Notes: generated by a model not told the origin, from the sequence alone. Numbered from the stretch's first letter, positions 1 to 6,242 are shown. The stretch: 11,396 nt of DNA from Desulfobacterales bacterium (GCA_029940345.1 JAOZRC010000110.1:1-11396); one strand, 5' to 3'. Program-made: numbers and translations.

Positions 1-53
1 CCTCGCTCTCACACTTTTTCGCTTCGATCACGACTTTCCAAACAGGCTCTAAA
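1..53 (-). repeat. Copy 1 of a dispersed ~82-bp repeat, cut by the window edge
   Basis: Bases 1-53 are the reverse complement of 5436-5488 with a single mismatch (position 19), so 52 of 53 bases agree. The element continues off the left edge. On the minus strand it begins a few bases after the TAG stop of the ParB-like gene (58-60) and reads in the same direction as that gene. The same placement relative to a stop codon is seen for the complete copy after the cyclase gene. No transposase is present, so a MITE-like or REP-like non-autonomous repeat is the best description. Confidence 0.8.
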
Positions 54-57
54 GAAG

Positions 58-1038
58 CTATTGGAAATTTTTATCAAGAATTTTTTTCATAACAGGATTC
101 TTCGATATTTTAGTAATCGACCGGTTACGCGCCAGAAGCTCCGGAACTGTCTTAAATTGAATCCGTAAGGTAAAAACATCACCTTCAAAATGGGGGGGCG
201 GAATCAACTCAAGTCCGTTACCGGGATTAATTTTACGCCAATTTGCATTGAAGGCCGTTTCAGCCAAGGTTAACGAGGGGAAACGTCTTTGTTTCAGATA
301 GGATCTGAGTGTTCCGGTTTTTTGAGAGCGGTCCAGATTGGTATCATTCAGAATTTGCTTAAGCTCATTCCCATTTATAAGATCGGCTAAGGCAATATCT
401 TCGCGGCAGGCAATTTCCCGGGTGAGGGTGAGGATTTCCCGTTGTTTACTCAGGCTGAGTCGCAAAACGGAGAATAGGTGTGCCAAACGGCATCCTGTGG
501 CTTCATCCAAGTTTCCCAGTTCGATGGCTGTTGGCAGGGTAAGGGGGCCATCAAGCAGGCCATCCTGAATCGAAGGGGCGAAGTGACAGATTGATTTTAA
601 TTTTCGAATCAGGGCGATATTACCCGGAAGCCCCAACGCCGATGCCGCCTCCGCCAAGCAGGTATCATCCCGGAAATAAAGTGCCAGCAGGTTCAGCGCC
701 CGGGACGTTTCAACGAGATTAAGCGGCCGCTGTGACAGATTATCGGTGATCGCCAGTTTAACACATGTCAACCCGGATATGGAACCATCAGCAAGCCTGC
801 TGTCAAGTGAATCCCATCCGAGCTTAAGACAGGCGGCAATGCGTTGAAATCCATATATAACACTAAACAGACGCCCCGGTGTAAGCCCCTCTTTTCGGAT
901 TAATAACGGCGGATTCATTACACCGAGGTCGTTAATTGACAGGCTCAACGCATTGATGCGCTCAGACGTCGTGATAAGAAACGTCTGATCGTTCAAATCA
1001 ATCTGATCTAATGGGATAACAGCGCATTTAAATCGCAT
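58..1038 (-). CDS. ParB-like protein with degenerate N-terminal domain
   Basis: This 326-residue protein has the overall layout of ParB. Residues 5-75 resemble the ParB N-terminal domain (a 'PLDQIDLND' start, then '[14 protein letters not shown]', then 'GFQRIAA' at 63-69). Residues 110-160 look like the helix-turn-helix region (ARAL-type helix, [10 protein letters not shown]), and 160-210 resemble the segment that follows it ([20 protein letters not shown]). The usual GERRxRA nucleotide motif is reduced to GFQRIAA, so CTP binding as in classical ParB is doubtful. There is no ParA gene or clear parS beside it, so a role in chromosome partition is not supported. Its ATG lies inside the purC end (11-bp overlap), with GAGG a few bases upstream, which suggests translational coupling to purC. 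The C-terminal third (about 215-326) is not recognised. The ParB-like fold is fairly sure; the function is unknown. Confidence 0.72.
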   Translation of the reverse strand: MRFKCAVIPLDQIDLNDQTFLITTSERINALSLSINDLGVMNPPLLIRKEGLTPGRLFSVIYGFQRIAACLKLGWDSLDSRLADGSISGLTCVKLAITDNLSQRPLNLVETSRALNLLALYFRDDTCLAEAASALGLPGNIALIRKLKSICHFAPSIQDGLLDGPLTLPTAIELGNLDEATGCRLAHLFSVLRLSLSKQREILTLTREIACREDIALADLINGNELKQILNDTNLDRSQKTGTLRSYLKQRRFPSLTLAETAFNANWRKINPGNGLELIPPPHFEGDVFTLRIQFKTVPELLARNRSITKISKNPVMKKILDKNFQ

Positions 1039-1924
1039 CGGCCTCGCCGGTGAGCCGGTTTAAGGCTTCGCTGTATTTTGCCTGGGTGTTATCAATGACA
1101 TCCTGTGGAAGAGATGGTGCCGGCGGTTTTTTATCCCATTTGACAGATAATAGATAATCCCTGACATATTGCTTGTCGTAGCTTTTTTGGGCACCACCGG
1201 GCAGATACCGGTCTTGGGGCCAAAAGCGCGATGAATCCGGAGTCAACACTTCGTCAATGAGGATCAGTTCACCATCCCTGAGGCCAAATTCAAATTTGGT
1301 GTCCGCAATGATAATGCCCTTTTCAAGTGCAAGGGCGGCTCCCTTTTTGTAGATCGACAAACTGACATCTTTGACCTTGTCAGCAAGGAGGTCACCAATT
1401 TCAGCCGCTGCCGTTTTAAAATCGATATTAATGTCATGACTGCCTACCTCCGCTTTGGTAGACGGCGTAAAGATCGGCTCCGGGAGACGCTCTGATTCCG
1501 TCAATCCCGTCGGAAGCTGAACGCCGCAAACTGAACCGCTTTGTTGGTAAGCGTTCCATCCCGATCCGGAAATATAGCCCCTGACGATACACTCAATGGA
1601 AAGCGGCTCTGCTTTTGTGACAAGCATACTTCGTTCCCGTAAAACATCGGCGTAAGGCTGACAAACCGCCGGATAATCCGCCACATCTCCTGAAATAACA
1701 TGATTGGCAATGATTGGCTTCATAATATCGGACCAATATAAAGAAATTTGGTTCAACACTTTGCCTTTTCCAGGAATGGGATCCGGCAACACAACATCAA
1801 AGGCGGAAAGTCGGTCAGTGGCAACCATTAATAGCGCATCACCCAGATCATAAATGTCCCTCACTTTGCCCCGGGCAACTAAATTCAATTCCGTAAAATC
1901 GGTTTCGATCACTGATTGTTCCAT
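1028..1924 (-). CDS. purC: Phosphoribosylaminoimidazole-succinocarboxamide synthase (SAICAR synthase)
   Basis: PurC joins CAIR and aspartate using ATP to give SAICAR in de novo purine synthesis in the cytosol. At 298 residues it matches the longer, Ade1-like form of the family. Visible signatures, in order: [10 protein letters not shown] (18-27, nucleotide-binding start), [13 protein letters not shown] (35-47), [12 protein letters not shown] (50-61), [14 protein letters not shown] (109-122), [13 protein letters not shown] (151-163) and [15 protein letters not shown] (221-235). All are intact, so the enzyme should be active. An AGGAA lies about 12 bases before the ATG, longer than ideal, but the N-terminus fits the family. 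No other purine genes are nearby. Its end overlaps the ParB-like gene by 11 bp. Confidence 0.97.
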   Translation of the reverse strand: MEQSVIETDFTELNLVARGKVRDIYDLGDALLMVATDRLSAFDVVLPDPIPGKGKVLNQISLYWSDIMKPIIANHVISGDVADYPAVCQPYADVLRERSMLVTKAEPLSIECIVRGYISGSGWNAYQQSGSVCGVQLPTGLTESERLPEPIFTPSTKAEVGSHDINIDFKTAAAEIGDLLADKVKDVSLSIYKKGAALALEKGIIIADTKFEFGLRDGELILIDEVLTPDSSRFWPQDRYLPGGAQKSYDKQYVRDYLLSVKWDKKPPAPSLPQDVIDNTQAKYSEALNRLTGEADAI

Positions 1925-2133
1925 AATTAATAAAATTTCCTGATTGGTTAGTTATAGGGTTCCAATTTTGATTTTTCCTTTTAATTTCTACAAACTGATG
2001 CTTGCACTCCTCGGCTTCCAACATAAACCGGAACAGGCTGCCAGCATAGGCTGCGACACGACGATGTAACGAATGTAACGCGTAAAGCTGTTCCACATCG
2101 TCCATAGCCACATCGAACCTGATAGTCTATCGC
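1925..2133. other. 209-bp spacer between the DUF4388 gene and purC
   Basis: The purC side (about 1925-2012) is AT-rich and holds one copy of the diverged GCTTGCACTCCTC repeat. The DUF4388 side (about 2013-2133) has higher GC. The minus frame is open from 2111 into purC (87 codons), but it has no recognisable domain, runs through the repeat, and overlaps purC by 77 bp in another frame, so I do not call it a gene. No clear terminator is seen. Confidence 0.5.
1959..2012 (-). repeat. Diverged dispersed repeat, copy A (shares 13-mer GCTTGCACTCCTC)
   Basis: This stretch aligns with 4196-4254 over its whole length, with roughly three quarters of bases identical by eye after two or three small gaps. 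It ends in an exact shared 13-mer (2000-2012). It lies in the region upstream of purC. The two copies have the same orientation in the window but opposite orientation relative to the gene they precede (purC here, the cyclase there). Confidence 0.5.
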
Positions 2134-3300
2134 TCACTTTTTTTTGTAGAGAGGCAATTTATCCCGCGAATCACATGCCATGGAACTGGTGACCGATATA
2201 CATGTGCCCGTATGTTCGATAAGATTTTGTAAGGTGGGCGACAGCCGTTGATATTCATCTTCCAAATGGCTGATGTCAGCCCTTTTAAATTTTAGATCCT
2301 TGGAAGCAAAGACAGAAGCCTGGAAGGGCTCATGGTCCATGTCAATAAATGGAATCGCTCCAAAAAAATCGCCCTTGGTAAGTGTTCCCAACAAGACGAA
2401 GCGTTTATCAATCTTGCGCACGACATAAGCTTTGCCCTGGAGGATATTAAAAAGACGATTATCACTTTTGCCCTGTTTAAGAATCATCTTCTGCTGTCTG
2501 ATAAAACGGCCAAATTTTTTAAAATCGAAACTGAATTTTACCGTTTCCTTGGTGATCAGTTTTAAGCGATTATCAATACTGTACAAGAGCCTTTTAAACT
2601 CAGCGGACATGGTAGCGTATTCATTGGCAAGACGCTGGGCATCCAAAACACCTAACTGAACATTATTAAGGGCTACGGCTGAAGCGCTGCGAATACTTCC
2701 TTCAAAGAGAAAGGAAGCCAAACTTCCGATTATTGAGCCATTGCCAAGGCGTAAAAGCGTGACCGGTCCTTTTGAAGAATTTTTAACAATTTCAATGACG
2801 CCATCTAAAACCACCCACATCCAACGGCCATGGGCGTCTTCAATGACAATTTTATCGCCGTCAAGCCAGTCCTCTTCTTCGACAATATAGGAATAATCAA
2901 TAACCGGTCCTTTGACGATCGGCGCTTTGAGTTCCGCGGCAGTTTGTTTGGCATAAGACACCGGTCCCAGTTTTTCAGTGATACCGTCGTCAACCAATCT
3001 TAAGCCTTCCATGATGAGGCCCATGCCGCTTTTATTGATCACTCTTTTTTCTTTGATGACCTCTTCCGAAAAATAGAACGAGCCTTCGGTCCAACCAAAA
3101 AGAGAGTAAAATGCTTCAATACCACTCAAATCATCATTAATTGCATTCACCGGGTTGCCATTTATAAAATAGATAATGCCCACGTTATGAGAATATTTAC
3201 TTTTAAGGCGCAATAAACCAATTGCATCTATTCCTGCCATAAGCTGAAGAATATCAGCCAAGCTTAAAAATTCTAATTTTCCTTCAATAACAGGTTTCAT
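2134..3300 (-). CDS. DUF4388 (PatA-N-like) protein with two degenerate cyclic-nucleotide-binding folds
   Basis: Residues are numbered from a possible GTG at 3303; the adjacent ATG at 3300 is the start preferred here. Residues 4-105 form a DUF4388/PatA N-terminal domain (IEGKLEFLSLADILQLM, IGLLRLKS, GIIYFINGNPVNA, GWTEGSFYF), typical of deltaproteobacterial and cyanobacterial signalling proteins. Two cyclic-nucleotide-binding beta-roll domains follow, at about 145-225 (LRLGNGSIIGSLASF, then SIRSASA) and 265-345 (LLGTLTKGDFFGAIPF, then PFQASV). In both phosphate-binding cassettes the Glu of the usual GE pair is missing (GS at 193-194, GA at 315-316). The second also lacks the cassette Arg. Canonical cAMP binding is therefore doubtful, and the folds may bind another ligand or serve for protein contacts. 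No membrane segment or DNA-binding domain is visible. The gene has its own likely promoter upstream. Domain identity is fairly sure; the output is unknown. Confidence 0.8.
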   Translation of the reverse strand: MKPVIEGKLEFLSLADILQLMAGIDAIGLLRLKSKYSHNVGIIYFINGNPVNAINDDLSGIEAFYSLFGWTEGSFYFSEEVIKEKRVINKSGMGLIMEGLRLVDDGITEKLGPVSYAKQTAAELKAPIVKGPVIDYSYIVEEEDWLDGDKIVIEDAHGRWMWVVLDGVIEIVKNSSKGPVTLLRLGNGSIIGSLASFLFEGSIRSASAVALNNVQLGVLDAQRLANEYATMSAEFKRLLYSIDNRLKLITKETVKFSFDFKKFGRFIRQQKMILKQGKSDNRLFNILQGKAYVVRKIDKRFVLLGTLTKGDFFGAIPFIDMDHEPFQASVFASKDLKFKRADISHLEDEYQRLSPTLQNLIEHTGTCISVTSSMACDSRDKLPLYKKK

Positions 3301-3368
3301 CACTCACCAGATTTTCCGAGCTTTATAAAAGTTTAAAATGATTCTCTGGTATTATACTATAATCATGC

Positions 3369-3398
3369 TTTATATTTAATTTTATCATTTTTTGTCAA
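3369..3398 (-). promoter_or_regulatory. Sigma70-type promoter for the DUF4388 gene
   Basis: On the minus strand TTGACA (3393-3398) is followed after 18 bases by TATAAA (3369-3374). A run of ten T (3403-3412) sits just upstream of the -35 box and could act as an UP-like tract. Transcription would start near 3361, giving a leader of about 60 bases. The 116-bp gap (3304-3419) holds nothing else that I recognise. Confidence 0.6.
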
Positions 3399-3419
3399 CT
3401 GTAAAAAAAAAACAAAGAA

Positions 3420-4016
3420 TCAGGGGGAGGGAAGCGCTTTCCTTGAATAAAATTCAACGTTAAAAAGAAAAGACGTTTTACCCTCGGGATAATCAAATTG
3501 CACTAATTTAGCGTCTATCCATCCGGATGGCTTTTCCCAGAAAAAATAAACATGCTTGCCAGATTCCGATCTTCGCGTGATCCGATTCGGTTTGCCATAT
3601 GTGCCGATAAGATCGTTTAAATAGTATCGCACCGCTGACTTTTTAAACGGTCTTTCCGAGGGTTTTTTCGATATATTCGCCAGTTTTATTTTTATCAATT
3701 TACCCTCCGAATCGGGTCTGTTAAAAAATGCAACCGCAACCGTAGCGATGCCTTCGCCGATAGTAAAATCCGAGTTGATAAGGGTGCGGTAATATTGGTT
3801 TGCTTGCACTTTCCATTCACTTAACGTATAAATTTCGGCAACGTCATCAAAAGGCATCCCCCAGTGCAATTGCCCCCATCCGGTGATATCCTTATCTCCA
3901 AATGAAAGCGCTTCAATATCATACGTAATAACGTTCACCTTTTCATTCGCACAACTAATGATGCAAACAGCACAGATGCAAAAATATACCATCAGTTTTG
4001 GGGTAACGACTTTCAT
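3420..4016 (-). CDS. Putative lipoprotein of unknown family
   Basis: The protein has 198 residues. The N-terminus has a lysine-bearing start, a hydrophobic stretch (about 8-20) and a lipobox-like IISC with the lipidation cysteine at 22, followed by Ala. This predicts a lipoprotein exported and anchored in a membrane on the periplasmic side. The mature part contains 'GWGQLHWGMPFDDVAEIY' (about 46-63), a WGM-type motif I associate with small uncharacterised periplasmic proteins. A predicted beta-rich region follows, with 'GTYGKPNRITRR' and a late YFFWE strand. I do not recognise a named family and assign no function. The start is supported by AAAGGA (4023-4028), six bases before the ATG. That site lies inside a decayed copy of the window's dispersed repeat. 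The gene is divergent from the cyclase and upstream of the DUF4388 gene, which has its own promoter. Confidence 0.7.
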   Translation of the reverse strand: MKVVTPKLMVYFCICAVCIISCANEKVNVITYDIEALSFGDKDITGWGQLHWGMPFDDVAEIYTLSEWKVQANQYYRTLINSDFTIGEGIATVAVAFFNRPDSEGKLIKIKLANISKKPSERPFKKSAVRYYLNDLIGTYGKPNRITRRSESGKHVYFFWEKPSGWIDAKLVQFDYPEGKTSFLFNVEFYSRKALPSP

Positions 4017-4020
4017 GAAG

Positions 4021-4058
4021 TTTCCTTTCGATCCCGATATATCAAACAGGCTCTAAAA
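4021..4058 (-). repeat. Decayed remnant (copy 3) of the ~82-bp repeat
   Basis: Bases 4043-4058 match the reverse complement of 5435-5450 exactly (16 of 16). The similarity extends with substitutions to 4021: 30 of 37 bases match copy 1 (17-53). Like the other copies it reads in the direction of transcription, here toward the lipoprotein start at 4016. The remaining half of the element is not recognisable, because the lipoprotein coding sequence begins there. Confidence 0.65.
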
Positions 4059-4066
4059 ACCGGGCA

Positions 4067-4097
4067 ATTATCTGATAGTTTTTTTTATAAAAATCAA
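4067..4097 (-). promoter_or_regulatory. Possible promoter for the lipoprotein gene
   Basis: On the minus strand TTGATT (4092-4097) is followed after 19 bases by GATAAT (4067-4072). The spacing is longer than ideal, so this is a weak call. It would give a leader of about 45 bases that includes the repeat remnant. Confidence 0.25.
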
Positions 4098-4124
4098 ACG
4101 CCTCCATCAGATTAATTTATTATA

Positions 4125-4153
4125 TTGATTTTACTAACACTATTTAGTATAAT
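4125..4153 (+). promoter_or_regulatory. Sigma70-type promoter for the cyclase gene
   Basis: TTGATT (4125-4130) is separated by 17 bases from a perfect TATAAT (4148-4153). Transcription would begin near 4160, leaving an unusually long leader of about 190 bases before the cyclase ATG. That leader contains repeat copy B. Confidence 0.6.
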
Positions 4154-4195
4154 AAACAAATCATTTTGGAAGGAAGTTTGCTTTTTTCTAATTAA

Positions 4196-4254
4196 GTTCT
4201 AATTCCGATTTAATTTTTCCTTCTATTTCCCGCTGGCTAAAGCTTGCACTCCTC
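4196..4254 (-). repeat. Diverged dispersed repeat, copy B (shares 13-mer GCTTGCACTCCTC)
   Basis: This is the partner of 1959-2012. The exact shared 13-mer is at 4242-4254, and the AT-rich arm (GTTCTAATTCCGATT and TTTTTCCTT) aligns with copy A. It lies in the predicted leader of the cyclase transcript. Confidence 0.5.
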
Positions 4255-4352
4255 TATTTCGCAAAAACCAAAATAGGATCAATATACAACCTATCAGCTC
4301 ACTAAATTGCGGAAAATGATCGCACCTAACATTATCAAGAAAGAAAAAAACG

Positions 4353-5432
4353 ATGAAAGCAAGGAACGATAAAAATTGTGGTAAAATATTAATCATTGAC
4401 GACAATAAAACGATATGCAAACTGCTTGAAATGAAATTAGGCAAATCAGGACATCGCATTCTGACTGCTCAGACAGGACAAAAAGGACTTAAGCTTGCAA
4501 CTGAACAGATTCCGGACCTTATTTTATTGGACATTCATTTGCCTGATGAAACCGGACTTACAATTCTTGAGAAGCTACAATCCATAAAAGAACTTTTCAA
4601 TCCTTTAATTATTCTGATGACAGGCGATACATCCGAAGACGTCGCATTGGAAGGTTTAAGAAAAAATGTCTATGAATTTGCCTATAAACCGTTGCGATTC
4701 CCCGAATTCACTTTAAAAGTCGGTAACTGGATAAAGCGTAAAAGACGCAAAGACGACTTCAAACGCCTCTCCCAGGAAAGATTGATCCTCAATCAATACT
4801 TTCCCAAAGATGTCGTCTCTATGATTGTTGACGACAACATCACTCAAAACATGAAAGGTGAACTTCTTGAAGCCACCATCATGTTTATGGATATCCGTAA
4901 TTTCACAGCGATCAGTGAACGGCTTGAGCCGGATTTGGTGGCAGACCTGCTGAATTATATTTTTACGGATGTCATGGATGTCATCTTTGCCAATAACGGT
5001 TCGGTGAATAACATAATCGGAGATGCCATTCTGGCAACTTTCGGGTGCCCGATTAACACTCCCAATGATACTTATAACGCAGTGAAAACAGCTTTAGACA
5101 TACGGGAAACCATTAAATTATTTAATATAGTGCGTCCGTCATATTTGGATGATGACATTGCCTTTGGCATTGGCATTACCACAGGCAATGTCTTTGCGGG
5201 GAATATCGGCTCTTATCGCCGTATGGCCTACACTGTTATAGGCGATACAGTCAATACGTCCAGCCGGCTGGAAAATCTGACAAAAGAAACGAATTGCGAT
5301 ATTCTTATTGATGGAACCACACGAAACAAACTGGGAGCATTAATTAATGTAAAAAAAGTGATGGTAAGCGCTATTCGTGGTAAAAGTCGGACAATTGACA
5401 TTTATGCGCTCGAAGGATTGAATAATGTTTGA
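4353..5432 (+). CDS. Response regulator fused to a class III nucleotide cyclase, atypical base-binding site
   Basis: The protein has 359 residues. Residues 11-125 are a receiver domain: acidic pair D16/D17, phospho-acceptor D60 (LILLD), T90 and K112 (YKP). A basic linker (128-140) and a short helical stretch (141-170) lead to a class III adenylate/guanylate cyclase domain (172-355). The metal aspartates are D180 (MFMDIRNFT) and D224 (IIGDAILATFG). The transition-state Asn and Arg are N301 and R305 (VNTSSRLE), and T294 in YTVIGD fits the class IIIb pattern. The lysine that normally contacts adenine just before xIGD is Asn220 (codon 5010-5012). The protein should turn over a nucleotide triphosphate, but the base it prefers cannot be read from the sequence. 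It is probably cytosolic and switched on by phosphorylation. No histidine kinase lies nearby. A weak purine-rich ribosome site (AAGAAAGAAAA) precedes the ATG. Confidence 0.9.
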   Translation: MKARNDKNCGKILIIDDNKTICKLLEMKLGKSGHRILTAQTGQKGLKLATEQIPDLILLDIHLPDETGLTILEKLQSIKELFNPLIILMTGDTSEDVALEGLRKNVYEFAYKPLRFPEFTLKVGNWIKRKRRKDDFKRLSQERLILNQYFPKDVVSMIVDDNITQNMKGELLEATIMFMDIRNFTAISERLEPDLVADLLNYIFTDVMDVIFANNGSVNNIIGDAILATFGCPINTPNDTYNAVKTALDIRETIKLFNIVRPSYLDDDIAFGIGITTGNVFAGNIGSYRRMAYTVIGDTVNTSSRLENLTKETNCDILIDGTTRNKLGALINVKKVMVSAIRGKSRTIDIYALEGLNNV

Positions 5433-5437
5433 CGTTT

Positions 5438-5519
5438 TAGAGCCTGTTTGGAAAGTCGTGATCGAAGCGGAAAAGTGTGAGAGCGAGGGCTGATTTAAGA
5501 CTTTTCAAATCGGCTCTTA
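5438..5519 (+). repeat. Complete copy 2 of the ~82-bp structured repeat (MITE/REP-like)
   Basis: The element begins with TAGAGCC and ends with GGCTCTTA, which are imperfect terminal inverted repeats. Its right half folds into a 10-bp stem (5487-5496 with 5507-5516, three wobble pairs) with a 10-base loop. It starts five bases after the cyclase TGA. There is no T-run after the hairpin, so it is not a classical terminator, though it could protect the 3' end of the message. It matches the window's left edge in inverted orientation (52 of 53 bases) and contains no open frame of note. Confidence 0.75.
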
Positions 5520-5528
5520 GTACTCAAA

Positions 5529-5587
5529 AACGTTAACGTTAAACATTGACCGTTCGGCGTACCCTTCAAACACCAGTCCCAATGTTT
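5529..5587. repeat. Palindrome and inverted repeat after the cyclase
   Basis: Bases 5529-5540 form a perfect 12-bp palindrome, AACGTTAACGTT. Just after it AAACATTG (5541-5548) pairs with CAATGTTT (5580-5587) across a 31-base loop, followed by two more T. This could be a weak transcription end for the cyclase or an operator upstream of pgpA; neither is shown by the sequence alone. Confidence 0.35.
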
Positions 5588-5617
5588 TTAACTCCCCCAC
5601 TTACATCTAACAATAGC

Positions 5618-5644
5618 TTGACAAAAATTGTAACGGCTTATAGT
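5618..5644 (+). promoter_or_regulatory. Possible promoter right at the pgpA start
   Basis: A perfect TTGACA (5618-5623) is followed by TATAGT (5639-5644), but with only 15 bases between them. A start of transcription about seven bases after the -10 box would fall at or next to the pgpA ATG (5653), giving a leaderless or nearly leaderless message. The short spacing keeps confidence low. Confidence 0.35.
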
Positions 5645-5652
5645 AACGAGCC

Positions 5653-6120
5653 ATGAATTTCAGAGATAAAGCGATCTTGTTCCTGGCCACTGGCGGTCGT
5701 ACCGGCGACATTCCATTTGCGCCAGGCACTTTTGGAACAATCGTCGGGCTTTTACCCTGTTTTTTAATATCTGGAATGAACACTGGCGGTGCATTGATCA
5801 TGATCCTGATCTTTATCGCAGGCGCTATTTTTGTCGCACATCGGGCCGAAGCGCTTTTAAAGCAAAAGGATCCAGGATGCATCGTTATTGATGAAATTGC
5901 CGGCCTCATGGTGACGCTGTGGGGCCTTCCGTTTAGTATGCTTCCGGTCATATCCGGATTCATCCTATTCAGACTTTTTGATATAGCCAAACCGTTTCCG
6001 ATCCGCCTGATAGAAGAAAAAATCCCCGGAGGTGCGGGCATTGTCATGGATGATGTTGTTGCTGGCATTTATAGCCATTTCGCATTACGGATCATTCTTT
6101 ATATCGTAGACATGAATTAA
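5653..6120 (+). CDS. pgpA: Phosphatidylglycerophosphatase A
   Basis: PgpA removes the phosphate from phosphatidylglycerophosphate to give phosphatidylglycerol, acting in the inner membrane. At 155 residues it has the normal family length. Conserved blocks are all present: GRTGDIPFAPGTFG (15-28), VIDEIAGL (78-85, acidic active-site region), FRLFDIAKPFPI (106-117) and GGAGIVMDDVVAGIY (126-140). Hydrophobic membrane stretches lie at about 28-41, 46-62, 85-105 and 136-152. The ribosome site before the ATG is poor (only AACGAG), which fits the possible near-leaderless promoter. The reverse strand is open over most of the gene (5607-6068), which is a shadow. Confidence 0.95.
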   Translation: MNFRDKAILFLATGGRTGDIPFAPGTFGTIVGLLPCFLISGMNTGGALIMILIFIAGAIFVAHRAEALLKQKDPGCIVIDEIAGLMVTLWGLPFSMLPVISGFILFRLFDIAKPFPIRLIEEKIPGGAGIVMDDVVAGIYSHFALRIILYIVDMN

Positions 6121-6134
6121 AGTTTTGCTTTAAT
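6116..6134 (+). terminator. Weak hairpin at the pgpA end
   Basis: ATTAAAG (6116-6122) pairs with CTTTAAT (6128-6134) over a five-base loop, overlapping the pgpA stop. The stem is AT-rich and no T-run follows, so efficient termination is unlikely. The rest of the 122-bp gap before lepB (to 6242) is AT-rich with no feature that I can name. Confidence 0.2.
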
Positions 6135-6242
6135 ACGGTTAACTAAATAAATTATACGATCTTAAAATCCGCAAGTATAGAATTTCAGGCGTATATTTAC
6201 GACCGATAACATAATGAAACTGATAAAAAGGTATTTACAAAT

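Larger units (their letters stand above)
4017..4352. other. 336-bp divergent intergenic region
   Basis: This AT-rich region lies between the lipoprotein (minus) and the cyclase (plus). It holds the repeat remnant (4021-4058), a weak minus-strand promoter, a good plus-strand promoter and repeat copy B. In the leader (4160-4352) I found no GEMM or other riboswitch core that I recognise. The only small pairing seen is ATAGG with CCTAT (about 4274-4295), which is too weak to name. A minus-strand open frame (4223-4459) has no support. Confidence 0.5.

Noticed and set aside
1848..2111. Minus-strand 87-codon open frame upstream of and into purC
   Set aside because: It overlaps purC by 77 bp in another frame, runs through a dispersed repeat, has no recognisable domain and no supporting context.
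3403..3432. T-run after the lipoprotein gene (minus strand) as a terminator
   Set aside because: The ten-T tract is separated from the only small palindrome (around GGAAGCGCTTTCC) by about 18 bases, and the stem is only four pairs.
4160..4352. Riboswitch (for example a GEMM type) in the cyclase leader
   Set aside because: None of the conserved core sequences that I know are present.
4223..4459. Minus-strand 78-codon open frame opposite the cyclase start
   Set aside because: It lies antisense to the receiver-domain coding sequence and covers repeat copy B. Its hydrophobic look follows from AT-rich composition.
5487..5516. Hairpin in the repeat as a rho-independent terminator of the cyclase gene
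   Set aside because: The stem has three wobble pairs and no T-run follows, so a classical terminator is not supported.
5607..6068. Minus-strand 153-codon open frame opposite pgpA
   Set aside because: The plus strand encodes a fully conserved PgpA. The antisense frame is a composition shadow.
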